Source: JAYZDF01 sp036337945
GTDB lineage: Bacteria > Myxococcota > Kuafuiibacteriia > Kuafuiibacteriales > Kuafuiibacteriaceae
NCBI GenBank assembly: GCA_036337945.1
Contig: JAYZDF010000073.1
Location: forward strand, 1 to 27,108
Length of the DNA stretch: 27,108 nucleotides
Direction: 5' to 3'
The translations under genes and the position numbers were made by a program. The notes below the pieces were generated by a model. It searched no databases, had not been told where the DNA came from, and worked only from the letters and a program-made list of their open reading frames with translations. Positions 1 through 9,285 of the stretch are shown here, piece by piece. Every line of letters begins with the position of its first letter. The stretch's first letter is position 1.

Positions 1-1
1 C

Positions 2-127
2 AGGCAAAGTGTACTCACGGCACCAAGTCTTCGTGTACGAATGCAGATTACCTCATCAGCATTAGCTGAATTACTCATAAAAACTCAGTCTTTTGATGGC
101 GGTTCACCCGGCTGGGGAATCGCGTAA
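2..127 (+). CDS. C-terminal fragment of an unknown protein (gene continues left of window)
   Basis: This frame stays open from the left edge to a TAA at 125-127 and would encode about 41 residues ending in FDGGSPGWGIA. I do not recognise the family. The other two + frames stop by about position 70. The frame ends one base before the stop codon of the convergent ribA gene, the same tight tail-to-tail packing seen at 7811/7814 and 10218/10221 in this window, which is the main argument that it is a real gene end. The fragment is short and could be chance. Confidence 0.35.
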   Translation, partial: RQSVLTAPSLRVRMQITSSALAELLIKTQSFDGGSPGWGIA

Positions 128-128
128 A

Positions 129-770
129 CTACAGAAGTTCGAGCATGTGACCGCAGCGATTCCGTTTGGTCTTGAGATAACCTTCGCTATGGTCGTTTGA
201 TGGTACTTCACACGCTAAACGTTCGTGTATCTTAATACCAGAGTTAGATAGGCCTTTCACGTTATCCGGATTGTTTGTGAGAAGTGTCACCCCAGTCACA
301 CCGAGGTTCTCAAGTATTTCGCCGGCAATATCGTAATTCCGTAAATCAGTCGCAAAACCAAGTTCATGATTTGCATCTACGGTATCAAGACCCTGCGATT
401 GAAGAGCGTACGCTCGCATCTTGTTTCCCAGTCCAATGCCTCGTCCTTCTTGCCTAAGATAGACGAGCACTCCCGATTCATTTTTTCGCATCATCGCAAG
501 GGCCGCATCGAATTGTTCTCGGCAGTCGCATTTTAGCGAGCCAAAGACTTCTGATGTGAGACACTCGCTATGAATACGCACCATCACGTCATTTAAATTT
601 TGGCTGATATCACCAACAATCAGGGCGACGTGCTCTGAGGAAGTATGCGTCGCGTTGTGTCGATGGTCTCTGAATACAACGACACGGAGTTTCCCTTCTG
701 CCGTAGGGATTTCCGCCGAGGAGTATCGCTCCAACGAACTTTCCACATTATTATCTACGGCCATTCTCAT
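129..770 (-). CDS. ribA: GTP cyclohydrolase II
   Basis: This enzyme opens GTP to 2,5-diamino-6-ribosylamino-4-pyrimidinone 5'-phosphate, releasing formate and pyrophosphate, the first step of riboflavin synthesis in the cytoplasm. The hallmark segment HSECLTSEVFGSLKCDCREQ supplies the three zinc-binding cysteines. It is followed by LRQEGRGIGLGNK, which carries the catalytic/GTP-binding arginine region, and by VDANHELGFATDLRNY. At about 213 residues it is a stand-alone RibA (E. coli RibA is 196) with no fused RibB domain. The open frame extends to 956, but the extra 62 residues do not look like family sequence, so I chose the ATG at 770; the ATG at 764 is equally possible because neither has a clear ribosome binding site. 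I saw no FMN riboswitch upstream. It is divergent from the protease-barrel gene and away from other rib genes. Confidence 0.93.
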   Translation of the reverse strand: MRMAVDNNVESSLERYSSAEIPTAEGKLRVVVFRDHRHNATHTSSEHVALIVGDISQNLNDVMVRIHSECLTSEVFGSLKCDCREQFDAALAMMRKNESGVLVYLRQEGRGIGLGNKMRAYALQSQGLDTVDANHELGFATDLRNYDIAGEILENLGVTGVTLLTNNPDNVKGLSNSGIKIHERLACEVPSNDHSEGYLKTKRNRCGHMLELL

Positions 771-933
771 GATAAGTCGTTTGTAGAACCCTGAACTAGG
801 GCTGTCAATTATCCTTACAGAAGTCTCAAAAAATTTGATCTTCCTGAAATGACGCCGACAACTACGGTAAACCATGAGTAACCACCGATTCAACGCAGTC
901 AAGCAATCATGGTACACGTACAAACACTCACTC

Positions 934-3900
934 ATGATCAGACAACTCTCGCCCAAAGCGAATGCGTTTTCCAGGATCCTCCTTCAGTGGTTCTCCCCTC
1001 AATGGGTGAATAACCTTTCCTGTCTTGTCTTCACGATTGCGTTGCTCGCTCCAGCCGAACTGTTTGCCGCTGGCCCATATGATCCCGACGTTCAGTATCT
1101 AAGCATAGAGACGCCGCGCTTCGAAGTCGTCGCTCCATTTGGCTACGAAAATCTCGCGGTTCGCGCAGGAAAAATTGCAGAGAAAGCTTTGGCCGATATG
1201 GAAAAGCGATATGGCTACAAGCTCTCAGGGCGTACGACCATTGTCGTTAATGACCAAACTGATTACGCAAATGGAAGTGCCCGTATTTATCCCTCCAAAG
1301 TAATCACCATTTACGTCACAGCTCCTACGGAAGTTTCTGGTCTCGAAGATTATGATGACTGGTTACAGGCCGTAATCGTCCATGAAATAAGTCATATCTT
1401 GCATCTTGATATGGTCTTTGGCCTCCCTTGGATCGGGCGGCTTTTGTTCGGCAAATGGGTCGCAATGAATCAATATTTCGCAGCCTGGTTCACAGAGGGT
1501 CTCGCGGTCTATGAGGAAACGATGGCCTCCGGTAGTGGACGCGGGCGAAGTAGTTTAGTTGAGATGTTTATTCGCACAGCCGCGCTCAGTGATTCTTTCC
1601 CACACATCGACCAGGCATTTAGAAGTTTTTCCAATTGGCCCTTTGCAAATGTGGCGTACTTTTTTGGAGGAAGGTTCCAACAATACCTCGCGGGTAAATA
1701 TGGCGAAGAGAAGCTCATGAAATTTCATCGAGCCTATGCATCAAACCCCTTTCCTTATATTTCATGGCTTGCATCGTACATCGCCTTTGGAAGTACTCTT
1801 GAAACAGAGTGGAAAGAGTTTAAGCGAGAGATGACTTCTACGGCCACTCTCACTGCCGCCAATCTCACTAAGTCATCCTTACCCCTCACCCAGCCGACAC
1901 GAATCACTAACTATGGAGGTCAAGTTCTTGGGCCACAATTTACGCCGGATGGTTCGTCTCTCGTATTTTCTACTTCCTCTTTGGTGGATGGACCTAGAGT
2001 CCGCTTACTGAACCTGAAAACGCTAGACGAAGAGGTTTTGTTAGAAGATACATTGAGCAAAGCGATCAGTCTCACAAATGATGGACAATCATTTTTCTTT
2101 CAGCAAACACACATCAATCAGCGCTTCTACTCTCACAATAGCATCTTGCGCTACGATTTCGCCTCAAATAGCTCGCGGCGATTAGAGCCTGGGCCAACCC
2201 ACAAAGAGAAATTCCTTGCTCCTTCAGGGCTCATGAGAGCTCGTGACCCAGATGTAAGTAAAGATGGAAAACGAATCGTTTTTGTGCAAACACCATACGG
2301 CTCGAATCGACTTGTTTTAGCCTGGTTAGAGTCAGATGGAACAACGCTGAATCCAAAGGTCATCGTACCCGCGCAGCCCGATATACAATTTTCAAATCCA
2401 AGATTCTCGCCGAATGGTGAAGAAATCGTCGTTTCTCGTTTCAAAGGAGGACGTCGAGATATAATCATCTATAACCTTCACGGAAATATTGTGGAGAAGG
2501 TAACGAGCGACCGCGCACTCGATATAGACCCTTGCTGGTCTAACGACGGTAAATGGATTGTGTTTTCTTCTGACCGGACTGGAATCTACAATCTATATGC
2601 CTATGAACGAGAGACGAAATCTTTTCGCCAACTCACAAATTTACTCACAGGCGCTTTTCAACCGAATCTGTCGCCTAACGCCGACATGCTCGTTTTTCGG
2701 GGATATACAAAAGATGGCTTTGATGTCTTTATGATGGACTACTCGTTCGAAGATGCACTTAGAGTGAGATTTCCTCCTGAACCAGAGATAAAATTTGATA
2801 ATCGCGTAAGACAGGGGCCGCCACTTCGTAAGGACGTCGTAAAGCGCCCTCCTCCACCTGCGAGTTATAGAACCTCAGGAGACTCACTCGCCCTCCCCGA
2901 CGGCTGGGTTCTGAAGCCTTATTCTGCGACAACAACGCTCCTTCCATTCAATGACAACTGGAACGTTCTGCCTTCGCTTTTCTTCACGGAGAATAATGTT
3001 GTTGGACAAGTTAGTCATTTCGGCACTGACGCAATGCAGACACAGTCTTATCTTTTGTGGGCCACATATGAACAAGCATCAAACTTTGTTGGAGGTGGAG
3101 CTACATATGTCAATGACCAATTATTTCCGACGTTCTCGCTGTCGGCTCGACGCTCCGTACGAACGTATTCGTTGTTCGACCAAACTGATGGTTTCCTAGG
3201 TCGATTCTTCGAACAAATTCACCTGGCACGGTTTGGAACCACAGTCCCTGTGCGGCAGCGACACGCGCTAGGTTTTTCCTTTTCCTTTGAAGAGCGCACT
3301 TCATTGGCGTCAAATTCTACCAGCTTCGCAAACTATCCAGGCTCTCTTCCGGCTTTAGGAAATTACGGTCGGGTTCGAATGGGCTATACGTACCAAAACC
3401 TGCGAGGCTTTCCGCACTCGATCTCAAGAGAGAGAGGCTGGTCTGCGGCTCTCTCATTTGATGCTTTGTCGCGGGCACTGGGAAGCGATTACGAACAATT
3501 TATGCTTCACGCCGAGATTAGGGGGTATTGGTCACTGCCTTATTCACCAAGCTGGCTGAAAAACCACGTGCTTGCCACGCGAGTCGCCCTCGGTTTTAGC
3601 GGTGGTCCAGACCTCGCTGACAGCTTCCGTCTTGGCGGTGTCGGCGGGCAAAGTGCGATCAGCACAACTACGCAAAACTTTTTCCCGCTAAGAGGACTCC
3701 GAATTGCGAGTCAAAACGGCCCGGGATTGTTGACCGGCACGCTCGAATACCGTGCGCCTATCGTCCGGATTGAGCGCGGACTAGCGACTATACCGATTGT
3801 TTTTAGGGTGATCCACGCGGCAATTTTCGCAGATTACGGACAGGTTCTCGCGACGGAGGACCTTCAGAACCTGAGTCTCGCTGCCGTGAAAACGGGTAAT

Positions 3901-4050
3901 GTCAGTGTGGGAGCTGAGATCCGTTCGGATATCCTCTTATTTTGGGCCCTTAATCTCCGACTTCGGGCTGGCTATGCTCATCTTTTGAGAACATCGAATA
4001 CACTCCTCGATGACTCGGGCTTTTTTTTCCAGATCGGCTCCACGTTCTAG
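934..4050 (+). CDS. Metalloprotease (peptidase MA-like) / TolB-type propeller / Omp85-type barrel protein
   Basis: This is a predicted secreted protein of about 1038 residues. The ATG at 934 gives a long but plausible signal peptide ending AELFAA before GPYDPD; an ATG at 874 would add 20 unlikely residues. Residues about 45-310 form a gluzincin-like peptidase domain with HEISH at 150-154 and a downstream TEGLAVYEE whose glutamate is E188, as in peptidase MA-like proteins. Residues about 320-600 carry TolB/PD40 propeller repeats with P-x-F/W-S-x-D/N-G motifs. Residues about 655-1038 look like a 16-stranded Omp85/BamA-type barrel: FRLGGVGG, then LRGLR, then FADYGQV, ending in an aromatic outer-membrane signature (GSTF). 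I infer outer-membrane insertion with the protease and propeller in the periplasm. A lipoprotein gene follows 38 bases later. The substrate is unknown. Confidence 0.85.
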   Translation: MIRQLSPKANAFSRILLQWFSPQWVNNLSCLVFTIALLAPAELFAAGPYDPDVQYLSIETPRFEVVAPFGYENLAVRAGKIAEKALADMEKRYGYKLSGRTTIVVNDQTDYANGSARIYPSKVITIYVTAPTEVSGLEDYDDWLQAVIVHEISHILHLDMVFGLPWIGRLLFGKWVAMNQYFAAWFTEGLAVYEETMASGSGRGRSSLVEMFIRTAALSDSFPHIDQAFRSFSNWPFANVAYFFGGRFQQYLAGKYGEEKLMKFHRAYASNPFPYISWLASYIAFGSTLETEWKEFKREMTSTATLTAANLTKSSLPLTQPTRITNYGGQVLGPQFTPDGSSLVFSTSSLVDGPRVRLLNLKTLDEEVLLEDTLSKAISLTNDGQSFFFQQTHINQRFYSHNSILRYDFASNSSRRLEPGPTHKEKFLAPSGLMRARDPDVSKDGKRIVFVQTPYGSNRLVLAWLESDGTTLNPKVIVPAQPDIQFSNPRFSPNGEEIVVSRFKGGRRDIIIYNLHGNIVEKVTSDRALDIDPCWSNDGKWIVFSSDRTGIYNLYAYERETKSFRQLTNLLTGAFQPNLSPNADMLVFRGYTKDGFDVFMMDYSFEDALRVRFPPEPEIKFDNRVRQGPPLRKDVVKRPPPPASYRTSGDSLALPDGWVLKPYSATTTLLPFNDNWNVLPSLFFTENNVVGQVSHFGTDAMQTQSYLLWATYEQASNFVGGGATYVNDQLFPTFSLSARRSVRTYSLFDQTDGFLGRFFEQIHLARFGTTVPVRQRHALGFSFSFEERTSLASNSTSFANYPGSLPALGNYGRVRMGYTYQNLRGFPHSISRERGWSAALSFDALSRALGSDYEQFMLHAEIRGYWSLPYSPSWLKNHVLATRVALGFSGGPDLADSFRLGGVGGQSAISTTTQNFFPLRGLRIASQNGPGLLTGTLEYRAPIVRIERGLATIPIVFRVIHAAIFADYGQVLATEDLQNLSLAAVKTGNVSVGAEIRSDILLFWALNLRLRAGYAHLLRTSNTLLDDSGFFFQIGSTF

Positions 4051-4088
4051 CTTGCATACTGGAGTCACCGTGGATAACCAGCCCGTGA

Positions 4089-6416
4089 ATGAAGCTCCGA
4101 GTGTCTCACTTTGTTCTTGGCGTCGCCTTCTTTGCGATGGGATGTCAGGAAGATCCGAAAACATCACCCGTCAGTGTCTACGCAACTGCCCGTGCGCTGA
4201 ATGAAACAACGGTTACGATCAAGTTCTCGCACACGATTGATCAAGATCTAACGAATCTTGGAAGCATTACGGTCACCAACTTTAGCGAACGCATCCCGCA
4301 GCCCCTCGTGCTTACTTCAAGAGAAATCAGCGACTCGGAAATTATTCTTCGAACCGAGCAACAGGAAGGCGGCGCACTCTATAGCGTAAACGTCTCGAAT
4401 GTTAGTTTCGCAAATATTGAACAGCCTGACGGTCCCTCCCAAGTCAACTTTACCGGATTTGGCACAACATCCGTGTTCGTAAGACTCGATACTCGCGGAT
4501 TTATTCTTGAGTCCGAACTAAGGCTTCTGACGACCATAGACGCTGAAACTGGCGTTTTTCGAGAAGAGCTTCAGACCTTTACCTTCGAAGAGTCAGTGAT
4601 TCCGAAAGTATATACAGCTACTTTGACCGTACAAATTGATCCACTCGCACAATACGCGATTCGCGTGGATGAGACGAGTAAGGGTACGCCAGTCACCGGA
4701 TTGGTCCAATTTACCGCGAGCTCAACAAACACAATTTCTCTGGACCTCGAATGCGAACTTCCAAGAGAGCCGGAATTTAGTACCCCGCTCGACAGCTTAG
4801 TGGGCAATCAGAGGGCTCCTGTCAGAATCATCGTCGACGATCGCTTTGCGCGAGAATTGATCTCTCCAAAGCTCCGCCTTAGCTTGAACGACAACGGCGA
4901 ATTTGACATTGGCTCTACCCGAATCGTTCCGCTACGAAGAATTATCGGATATGAGAGAGTGTACGAGGCCACAGTCGAAGTTGCGGTTGATTCCGATCGG
5001 CGACTCGACGGCACCACGGAAGCAGATTTTCCATATATCGCGTTTTTGGTAGAGAGTGGTGAAGACTTCCCAGCTCGAGGCATTCAATTCATCATGGACG
5101 AGGAACAACCTCAGACCCACATCATTCCTATGGCGAACCCAAATCTTGTTCCCGTGACGTTCCGTGTAGACGCGGGGAGTGCGTGGCTTGAGCCTGATGG
5201 TTCTGCCAGAGGATTGTACCCCGGAGAAGGTTTGTTCCTTACAGGTGAATTTCCTGCCGCTGAAGATGCATTTGGCCGTATTGCAGCCGATGCGTTTACC
5301 GGCGGAGAACGAGTTACTCTGCGAATGAAACCACGTTCCGACGCGCCAAGTATTTTTGAGAAAACGGTGTTCATGAAGCCCGACCGTCCTTATGGATGGA
5401 AAGTCGTCCGATGTCCGGCAGAGGATGGCTGCGCGGGCGTAAACCGGAGAGTCACCTCTTCAGGGCGAGCATTTCCAACGGTCATGAAAAACCTAGTCAC
5501 GGAAAACATCGATGCAGCGAGCAATCCCAATGTACTCGTTATTGATCCAAATTCTCCTCAGGGGTTCGACAACGCGACCGTATCAACAGACGGGACCGAA
5601 GAACCGAGCAATATGGTACTTTTTAAACAAGAGATTCCTGACCTCGTTGTAACCGTCGAGCGGGATCCAATCATTACTCCGATTTTTGTCGTGGGAACTT
5701 GGCGCGATGTAAATATCCCCACAAAACCCGTTGATTTGGTTGAGCAAGGAGGAGTGCTAGACTTGAACCCATTCGATTATGATGCAGGATGGATTGGAAC
5801 AGCACCGCTCCAAAGGGACAGAAATCTCCCGATCGACCCTGGACCTGAGCCACTTACACCGGGAACACCTGAATTCAAGGTCAACGATGGAAAGGTAGAT
5901 TCAAGCTCACGACAATGGACAACTGACACGGGGCGCCTACCTCTATGGATTGCCTACAACGAACTTTATCTTTATGTCGCCACTCAACCTGCCACGGCAG
6001 GCAGTGACCACTTTATTTTCGTGACAACCTCTACCCCGACCACAGACAAGAACATGCCGTGGGCAAAAATGGGACAACTCACGACAGCAGAGAATGAATT
6101 GTTCCTCGCAATGGAAGGAGACGGAGATTTCCACGGATGGTTCCAACGCTCGGGAACTAATCCGGCGAATAATATCGAGCAATCTCCAGGCTCGATCAGT
6201 GGTGCCGGCGAAGTTCTCGAAGGCTACATAGATCTAGTTCGAAGCGGCAGCAGCTCAATCGGAAAGAATATCTGGGTCGCGGTGGTCGCTATCGACACAA
6301 ACGATGGTGGAAATCTTCAGCCTTCTCGGCAAACGCCGGTTGGGAATGGGGATTTCAAGCTCGATGCAGACGAATTCCTCAAGATTCCACTTAGCTCTAT
6401 CCGAGCAATTCCTTAG
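4089..6416 (+). CDS. Large lipoprotein with N-terminal Ig-like domain and C-terminal CBM9/DOMON-like domain
   Basis: The 775-residue product begins with a basic and hydrophobic signal ending in a lipobox (FAMGC, Cys19), so it is a predicted lipoprotein. Residues about 25-120 resemble a bacterial Ig-like Big_5 domain (TTVTIKFSHTID followed by LTNLGSITVTNF). The middle is unrecognised beta-rich sequence. Residues about 600-775 have the look of a CBM9/DOMON-type beta sandwich (LWIAYNELYLYVATQ, then DHFIFVTT, later GYIDL and WVAVVAID). No catalytic motif is visible. It lies 38 bases behind the protease-barrel gene on the same strand and is probably co-transcribed, so it may be a partner or accessory surface lipoprotein. 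Domain names here are by resemblance only. Confidence 0.8.
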   Translation: MKLRVSHFVLGVAFFAMGCQEDPKTSPVSVYATARALNETTVTIKFSHTIDQDLTNLGSITVTNFSERIPQPLVLTSREISDSEIILRTEQQEGGALYSVNVSNVSFANIEQPDGPSQVNFTGFGTTSVFVRLDTRGFILESELRLLTTIDAETGVFREELQTFTFEESVIPKVYTATLTVQIDPLAQYAIRVDETSKGTPVTGLVQFTASSTNTISLDLECELPREPEFSTPLDSLVGNQRAPVRIIVDDRFARELISPKLRLSLNDNGEFDIGSTRIVPLRRIIGYERVYEATVEVAVDSDRRLDGTTEADFPYIAFLVESGEDFPARGIQFIMDEEQPQTHIIPMANPNLVPVTFRVDAGSAWLEPDGSARGLYPGEGLFLTGEFPAAEDAFGRIAADAFTGGERVTLRMKPRSDAPSIFEKTVFMKPDRPYGWKVVRCPAEDGCAGVNRRVTSSGRAFPTVMKNLVTENIDAASNPNVLVIDPNSPQGFDNATVSTDGTEEPSNMVLFKQEIPDLVVTVERDPIITPIFVVGTWRDVNIPTKPVDLVEQGGVLDLNPFDYDAGWIGTAPLQRDRNLPIDPGPEPLTPGTPEFKVNDGKVDSSSRQWTTDTGRLPLWIAYNELYLYVATQPATAGSDHFIFVTTSTPTTDKNMPWAKMGQLTTAENELFLAMEGDGDFHGWFQRSGTNPANNIEQSPGSISGAGEVLEGYIDLVRSGSSSIGKNIWVAVVAIDTNDGGNLQPSRQTPVGNGDFKLDADEFLKIPLSSIRAIP

Positions 6417-6488
6417 TCCTTCGCGAAAATCTTCGATTTTTCCATATTAACACTTGCCAAGACTCACAAATCCCACGATCAAAGCTGT

Positions 6489-6761
6489 GTGTCAGGAAGA
6501 ACTGAAAGGGTAAACGCCCGAGACCTCCTCAATCGAGCAGACCTCATCCTTTTCGAGAGCGATGCAGTCGCTAACTGGGTTGAACAACTAGCAAAGCGCG
6601 CGAAAGGAACGCTGGACGCCGCAAAGAAAAACAAGATTATCGAAAAAGAGTGGAAAGGTGATCGCGAAGAACTTGCCAAGGTTCACAAAGCACTTACGTC
6701 TGCGCAAGCTGAACTCGCAAAAGTTGTCGCAGCCGCGATTAAGCGTCGCGAGAACCGATAA
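6489..6761 (+). CDS. Small charged helical (coiled-coil) hypothetical protein
   Basis: This 90-residue ORF opens with GTG at 6489 and is rich in Lys, Glu and Ala with heptad-like spacing in its second half (EELAKVHKALTSAQAELAKVVAAA). It has no signal peptide or membrane segment. I do not recognise a family. Support for it being a gene is its position, 18 bases ahead of the DUF368 gene on the same strand, and its ordinary protein-like composition. There is no clear Shine-Dalgarno sequence. An antisense ORF at 6479-6679 is a Ser/Arg-rich shadow. Confidence 0.6.
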   Translation: MSGRTERVNARDLLNRADLILFESDAVANWVEQLAKRAKGTLDAAKKNKIIEKEWKGDREELAKVHKALTSAQAELAKVVAAAIKRRENR

Positions 6762-6779
6762 TCACCGCCTAAGTCAGAG

Positions 6780-7811
6780 ATGTCCGAGATAAAAGACTCG
6801 AACGACTACGATGTTGATGCGTCGAGCCCTTCCCCTTCTCAGCCGCTGGGATTCTCTGACCTTCTGACGGGAAATATGCCCTGGTGGGGCATTACTGTTA
6901 GAGGAATGGGCATGGGCGTAGCCGATGTCGTTCCTGGTGTCAGCGGCGGCACGATGGCCCTTATTCTGGGCATCTACTCGAGATTTATTGGAGCTCTGAG
7001 TAAAATCAACTTGGACCTTCTCAAAGCAGTTCCAGCCCTCCTAAAATCTTCTCAGCGTCAGATTTTTTTCCGAGCCGTTCGCGAGGCAGACCTGGTGTTC
7101 TTGGTTTGTCTGGGCGTCGGAATCGTTACGGCTATTGGTAGTTTTGCGAAGATCATTCCCTGGCTCATCGAGAACTATCCCGCTCAAATGAACGGATTTT
7201 TCTTCGGAATGATTATCGGTTCCATCGTTCTGCCTTTCAAAATGATGGAAAAACGAGGTCCCGTACAATTCGTCACCTTTCTGATCGCGACCGTGTTCGC
7301 TTTTTGGTTTTCAAATCTACCATTACTCGCAACAGCAGCGAGTCACCCCTTTTTGTTCGTTTGTGGAGCGATCGCAATTTGTGCAATGCTATTGCCTGGA
7401 GTCAGTGGCTCCTTCTTATTACTCGTGCTTGGCCAATATAAGTATGTGCTCGATAGCCTCCGTGAGTTGAATGTCGTTGTCATTGCCGTATTCGGGAGTG
7501 GTTGTGCTTTTGGGCTTTTGAGCTTTTCTCGATTGTTGAGATGGCTCCTCGCAAAGTTCCCTTCTTCGACGCTCGCTGCACTATGCGGCCTTATGATCGG
7601 ATCTCTTTCAAAGCTTTGGCCTTACAAAGATGTAAGTACAAAAGTTATGGTCGGAAAAAAAGTTGTTTCGTCAGGAACAAATGTTCCTCCTTGGTCAGAG
7701 GCGCACAACGTTTCCATGATGAGCCCTTTGGTGCTGATGATCGTGGGTCTTATCCTCGTACTTTTGCTAGAACGTATCGGGTCCAGTCGAACAACTCGAG
7801 AAAATCAATAA
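6780..7811 (+). CDS. popT: DUF368 membrane protein, probable undecaprenyl-phosphate flippase
   Basis: This 343-residue polytopic inner-membrane protein has two copies of the DUF368 signature: PGVSGG at 52-57 (GVADVVPGVSGGTMALILGIY) and PGVSGS at 206-211 (MLLPGVSGSFLLLVLGQYKY), matching the internal repeat of the family. The DUF368 family includes PopT, shown to recycle undecaprenyl phosphate back across the cytoplasmic membrane for peptidoglycan and O-antigen synthesis. The first 30 residues are hydrophilic and Ser/Pro-rich, longer than usual. The tail is soluble. The gene sits 18 bases after the small coiled-coil ORF and converges, with a 2-base gap, on an O-antigen-ligase-family gene that uses the same lipid carrier. 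Family assignment is firm; the substrate is inferred from the family. Confidence 0.9.
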   Translation: MSEIKDSNDYDVDASSPSPSQPLGFSDLLTGNMPWWGITVRGMGMGVADVVPGVSGGTMALILGIYSRFIGALSKINLDLLKAVPALLKSSQRQIFFRAVREADLVFLVCLGVGIVTAIGSFAKIIPWLIENYPAQMNGFFFGMIIGSIVLPFKMMEKRGPVQFVTFLIATVFAFWFSNLPLLATAASHPFLFVCGAIAICAMLLPGVSGSFLLLVLGQYKYVLDSLRELNVVVIAVFGSGCAFGLLSFSRLLRWLLAKFPSSTLAALCGLMIGSLSKLWPYKDVSTKVMVGKKVVSSGTNVPPWSEAHNVSMMSPLVLMIVGLILVLLLERIGSSRTTRENQ

Positions 7812-7813
7812 CA

Positions 7814-9085
7814 TCACAACGACCGCGCCACTGTCGGTTCAGCATTGCTGATATCTTGCTTTGACGGCCAGTATCCTGCGCACACACCGAGGCAATACCA
7901 AAACGCTAAAGCGACGGGGTTATGATAGAGGACGAAGTGTAGTCCTCCAATCGCCGTTAATATCACTACGCAGAGGAATGAAACATGTAGTAGCCCGATT
8001 TGTGTGCTCACTTTTTGTTCTCTCAAGTTTACCGAAGCTCGATAAAGACAAAGGCCAATGACCCCAGTAAAGGCAAAGCCTCCGATTAAGCCCGATTCTG
8101 TAAACACGTGCAAAAACAAATTGTGGGCTTGAGACTGTAAATTAAGAATCACATCTGGTTCAGAAGACGTTGCATAATTCACAATCGAGTGACGATAAGC
8201 ACCGTGACCCACACCGAGCCAAAAATGGTCTGCAAACAAGTTCCAGGCGCTTTCATAAATCAATACCCTCTCACTGAAGCTTTCAGCCGCAGCAGCAAGT
8301 CGCGCACGACCTGTTTCCATCAAGAGAAAGGCGCTACCGAAAACCACACAAGCACCACATGCAAATGCAAGTACGCGTTTTCTCCTTACGATAAAAGCCC
8401 AAACAAGAAATGCGAAAAACATGGCGGCTGGGGCGGCGCGTCGATAGGAGAGATAAACAGCTGAAGCTAAAATAAGGATGGATAAGACCAAAATGGGGCG
8501 ATATTTTCTAATCCTATCTTCGCTTGATAAGGTAAGCGCACAAGCAGCTGCCAAACCTAGAACACCTACGTGCGCAAGTTTAACTCGGTTATAAAATAAA
8601 CCACTCGCCATCATCAGCCGAGAAGGGTCGTCAGGGTTCACAAAGTGCTGAGAAGCAGTGCGAGTCAGGACCATTTGCTCAAGCGGAGGATTGACAATAA
8701 AAACTTGAACGAGACCGTAAAGACCATTGAGCGTGATAGCTCCTAAGAACCCCCAGGCGAGCAAGCGTTGGGCGTTTCCTGTTCGAGGGGTACAGCGGCC
8801 GGCAAGATAAACAATGCAGGCTAAAGGGCGAAGAGCGTCGCTGCTCCTGACCTCAACATCATTGTAAAACAGACCAGGAAGCCCGGCCAACAGCCAGATA
8901 AGCAGTAGCCCTTCTGACCAACCAAACAGAGATTTTTCCCAACGAGCGTGACTCAAGCACAAGACTACAGCCAACAGACCAGCAATCTGAGCAGGTCCTT
9001 CGAGCAGGGCTGTCAGAGCGACAAAAATAGCAAGCGACCAATTTCTGAGGCCCGTCTGACCCAAGGTTGAAGCTTGCGATTCCAC
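7814..9085 (-). CDS. O-antigen ligase / Wzy-type family membrane protein
   Basis: The 423-residue product has about ten or more hydrophobic segments and the Wzy_C/WaaL family layout. It has an arginine motif SYRRAAPAA (around 213-221), a large periplasmic loop, then GVGHGAYR at 291-298 and AHNLFLHVFTESGLIGG at 320-336, which carries the conserved histidine. Family members either transfer undecaprenyl-pyrophosphate-linked O-antigen to lipid A-core or polymerise or transfer other glycans. No glycosyltransferases or wzx/wzz are visible nearby, so this is an orphan and the acceptor cannot be told. I used the GTG at 9085 as start; the ribosome binding site is weak (AGAGA). It converges on popT. 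Confidence 0.85.
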   Translation of the reverse strand: MESQASTLGQTGLRNWSLAIFVALTALLEGPAQIAGLLAVVLCLSHARWEKSLFGWSEGLLLIWLLAGLPGLFYNDVEVRSSDALRPLACIVYLAGRCTPRTGNAQRLLAWGFLGAITLNGLYGLVQVFIVNPPLEQMVLTRTASQHFVNPDDPSRLMMASGLFYNRVKLAHVGVLGLAAACALTLSSEDRIRKYRPILVLSILILASAVYLSYRRAAPAAMFFAFLVWAFIVRRKRVLAFACGACVVFGSAFLLMETGRARLAAAAESFSERVLIYESAWNLFADHFWLGVGHGAYRHSIVNYATSSEPDVILNLQSQAHNLFLHVFTESGLIGGFAFTGVIGLCLYRASVNLREQKVSTQIGLLHVSFLCVVILTAIGGLHFVLYHNPVALAFWYCLGVCAGYWPSKQDISNAEPTVARSL

Positions 9086-9285
9086 TCTCTGTGCTAGACC
9101 ATACCTACGAAGTCTTGACTAGGCCAATCCCGCCATCCTTGGTTCGCCACCATCTCGGCAACAAGAAAAACAAATGAAAACATACACTTACAGAGATTCG
9201 ATGCTTATAAATTTACAGTTGTGCTTGATGACAATCTAAGATTGAAATGGCTTAGTCAGGAAAAGCAAAGCAAATTGGAGCGATT

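Noticed and set aside
765..873. FMN riboswitch upstream of ribA
   Set aside because: None of the conserved RFN-element blocks are recognisable in the region.
2151..2468. 105-codon ORF on the - strand
   Set aside because: It lies wholly inside the propeller region of the protease-barrel gene and has no independent support.
6426..6441. AAAATC-TTC-GATTTT hairpin after the 4089-6416 gene as a terminator
   Set aside because: The stem is only 6 bp and AT-rich, too weak to call.
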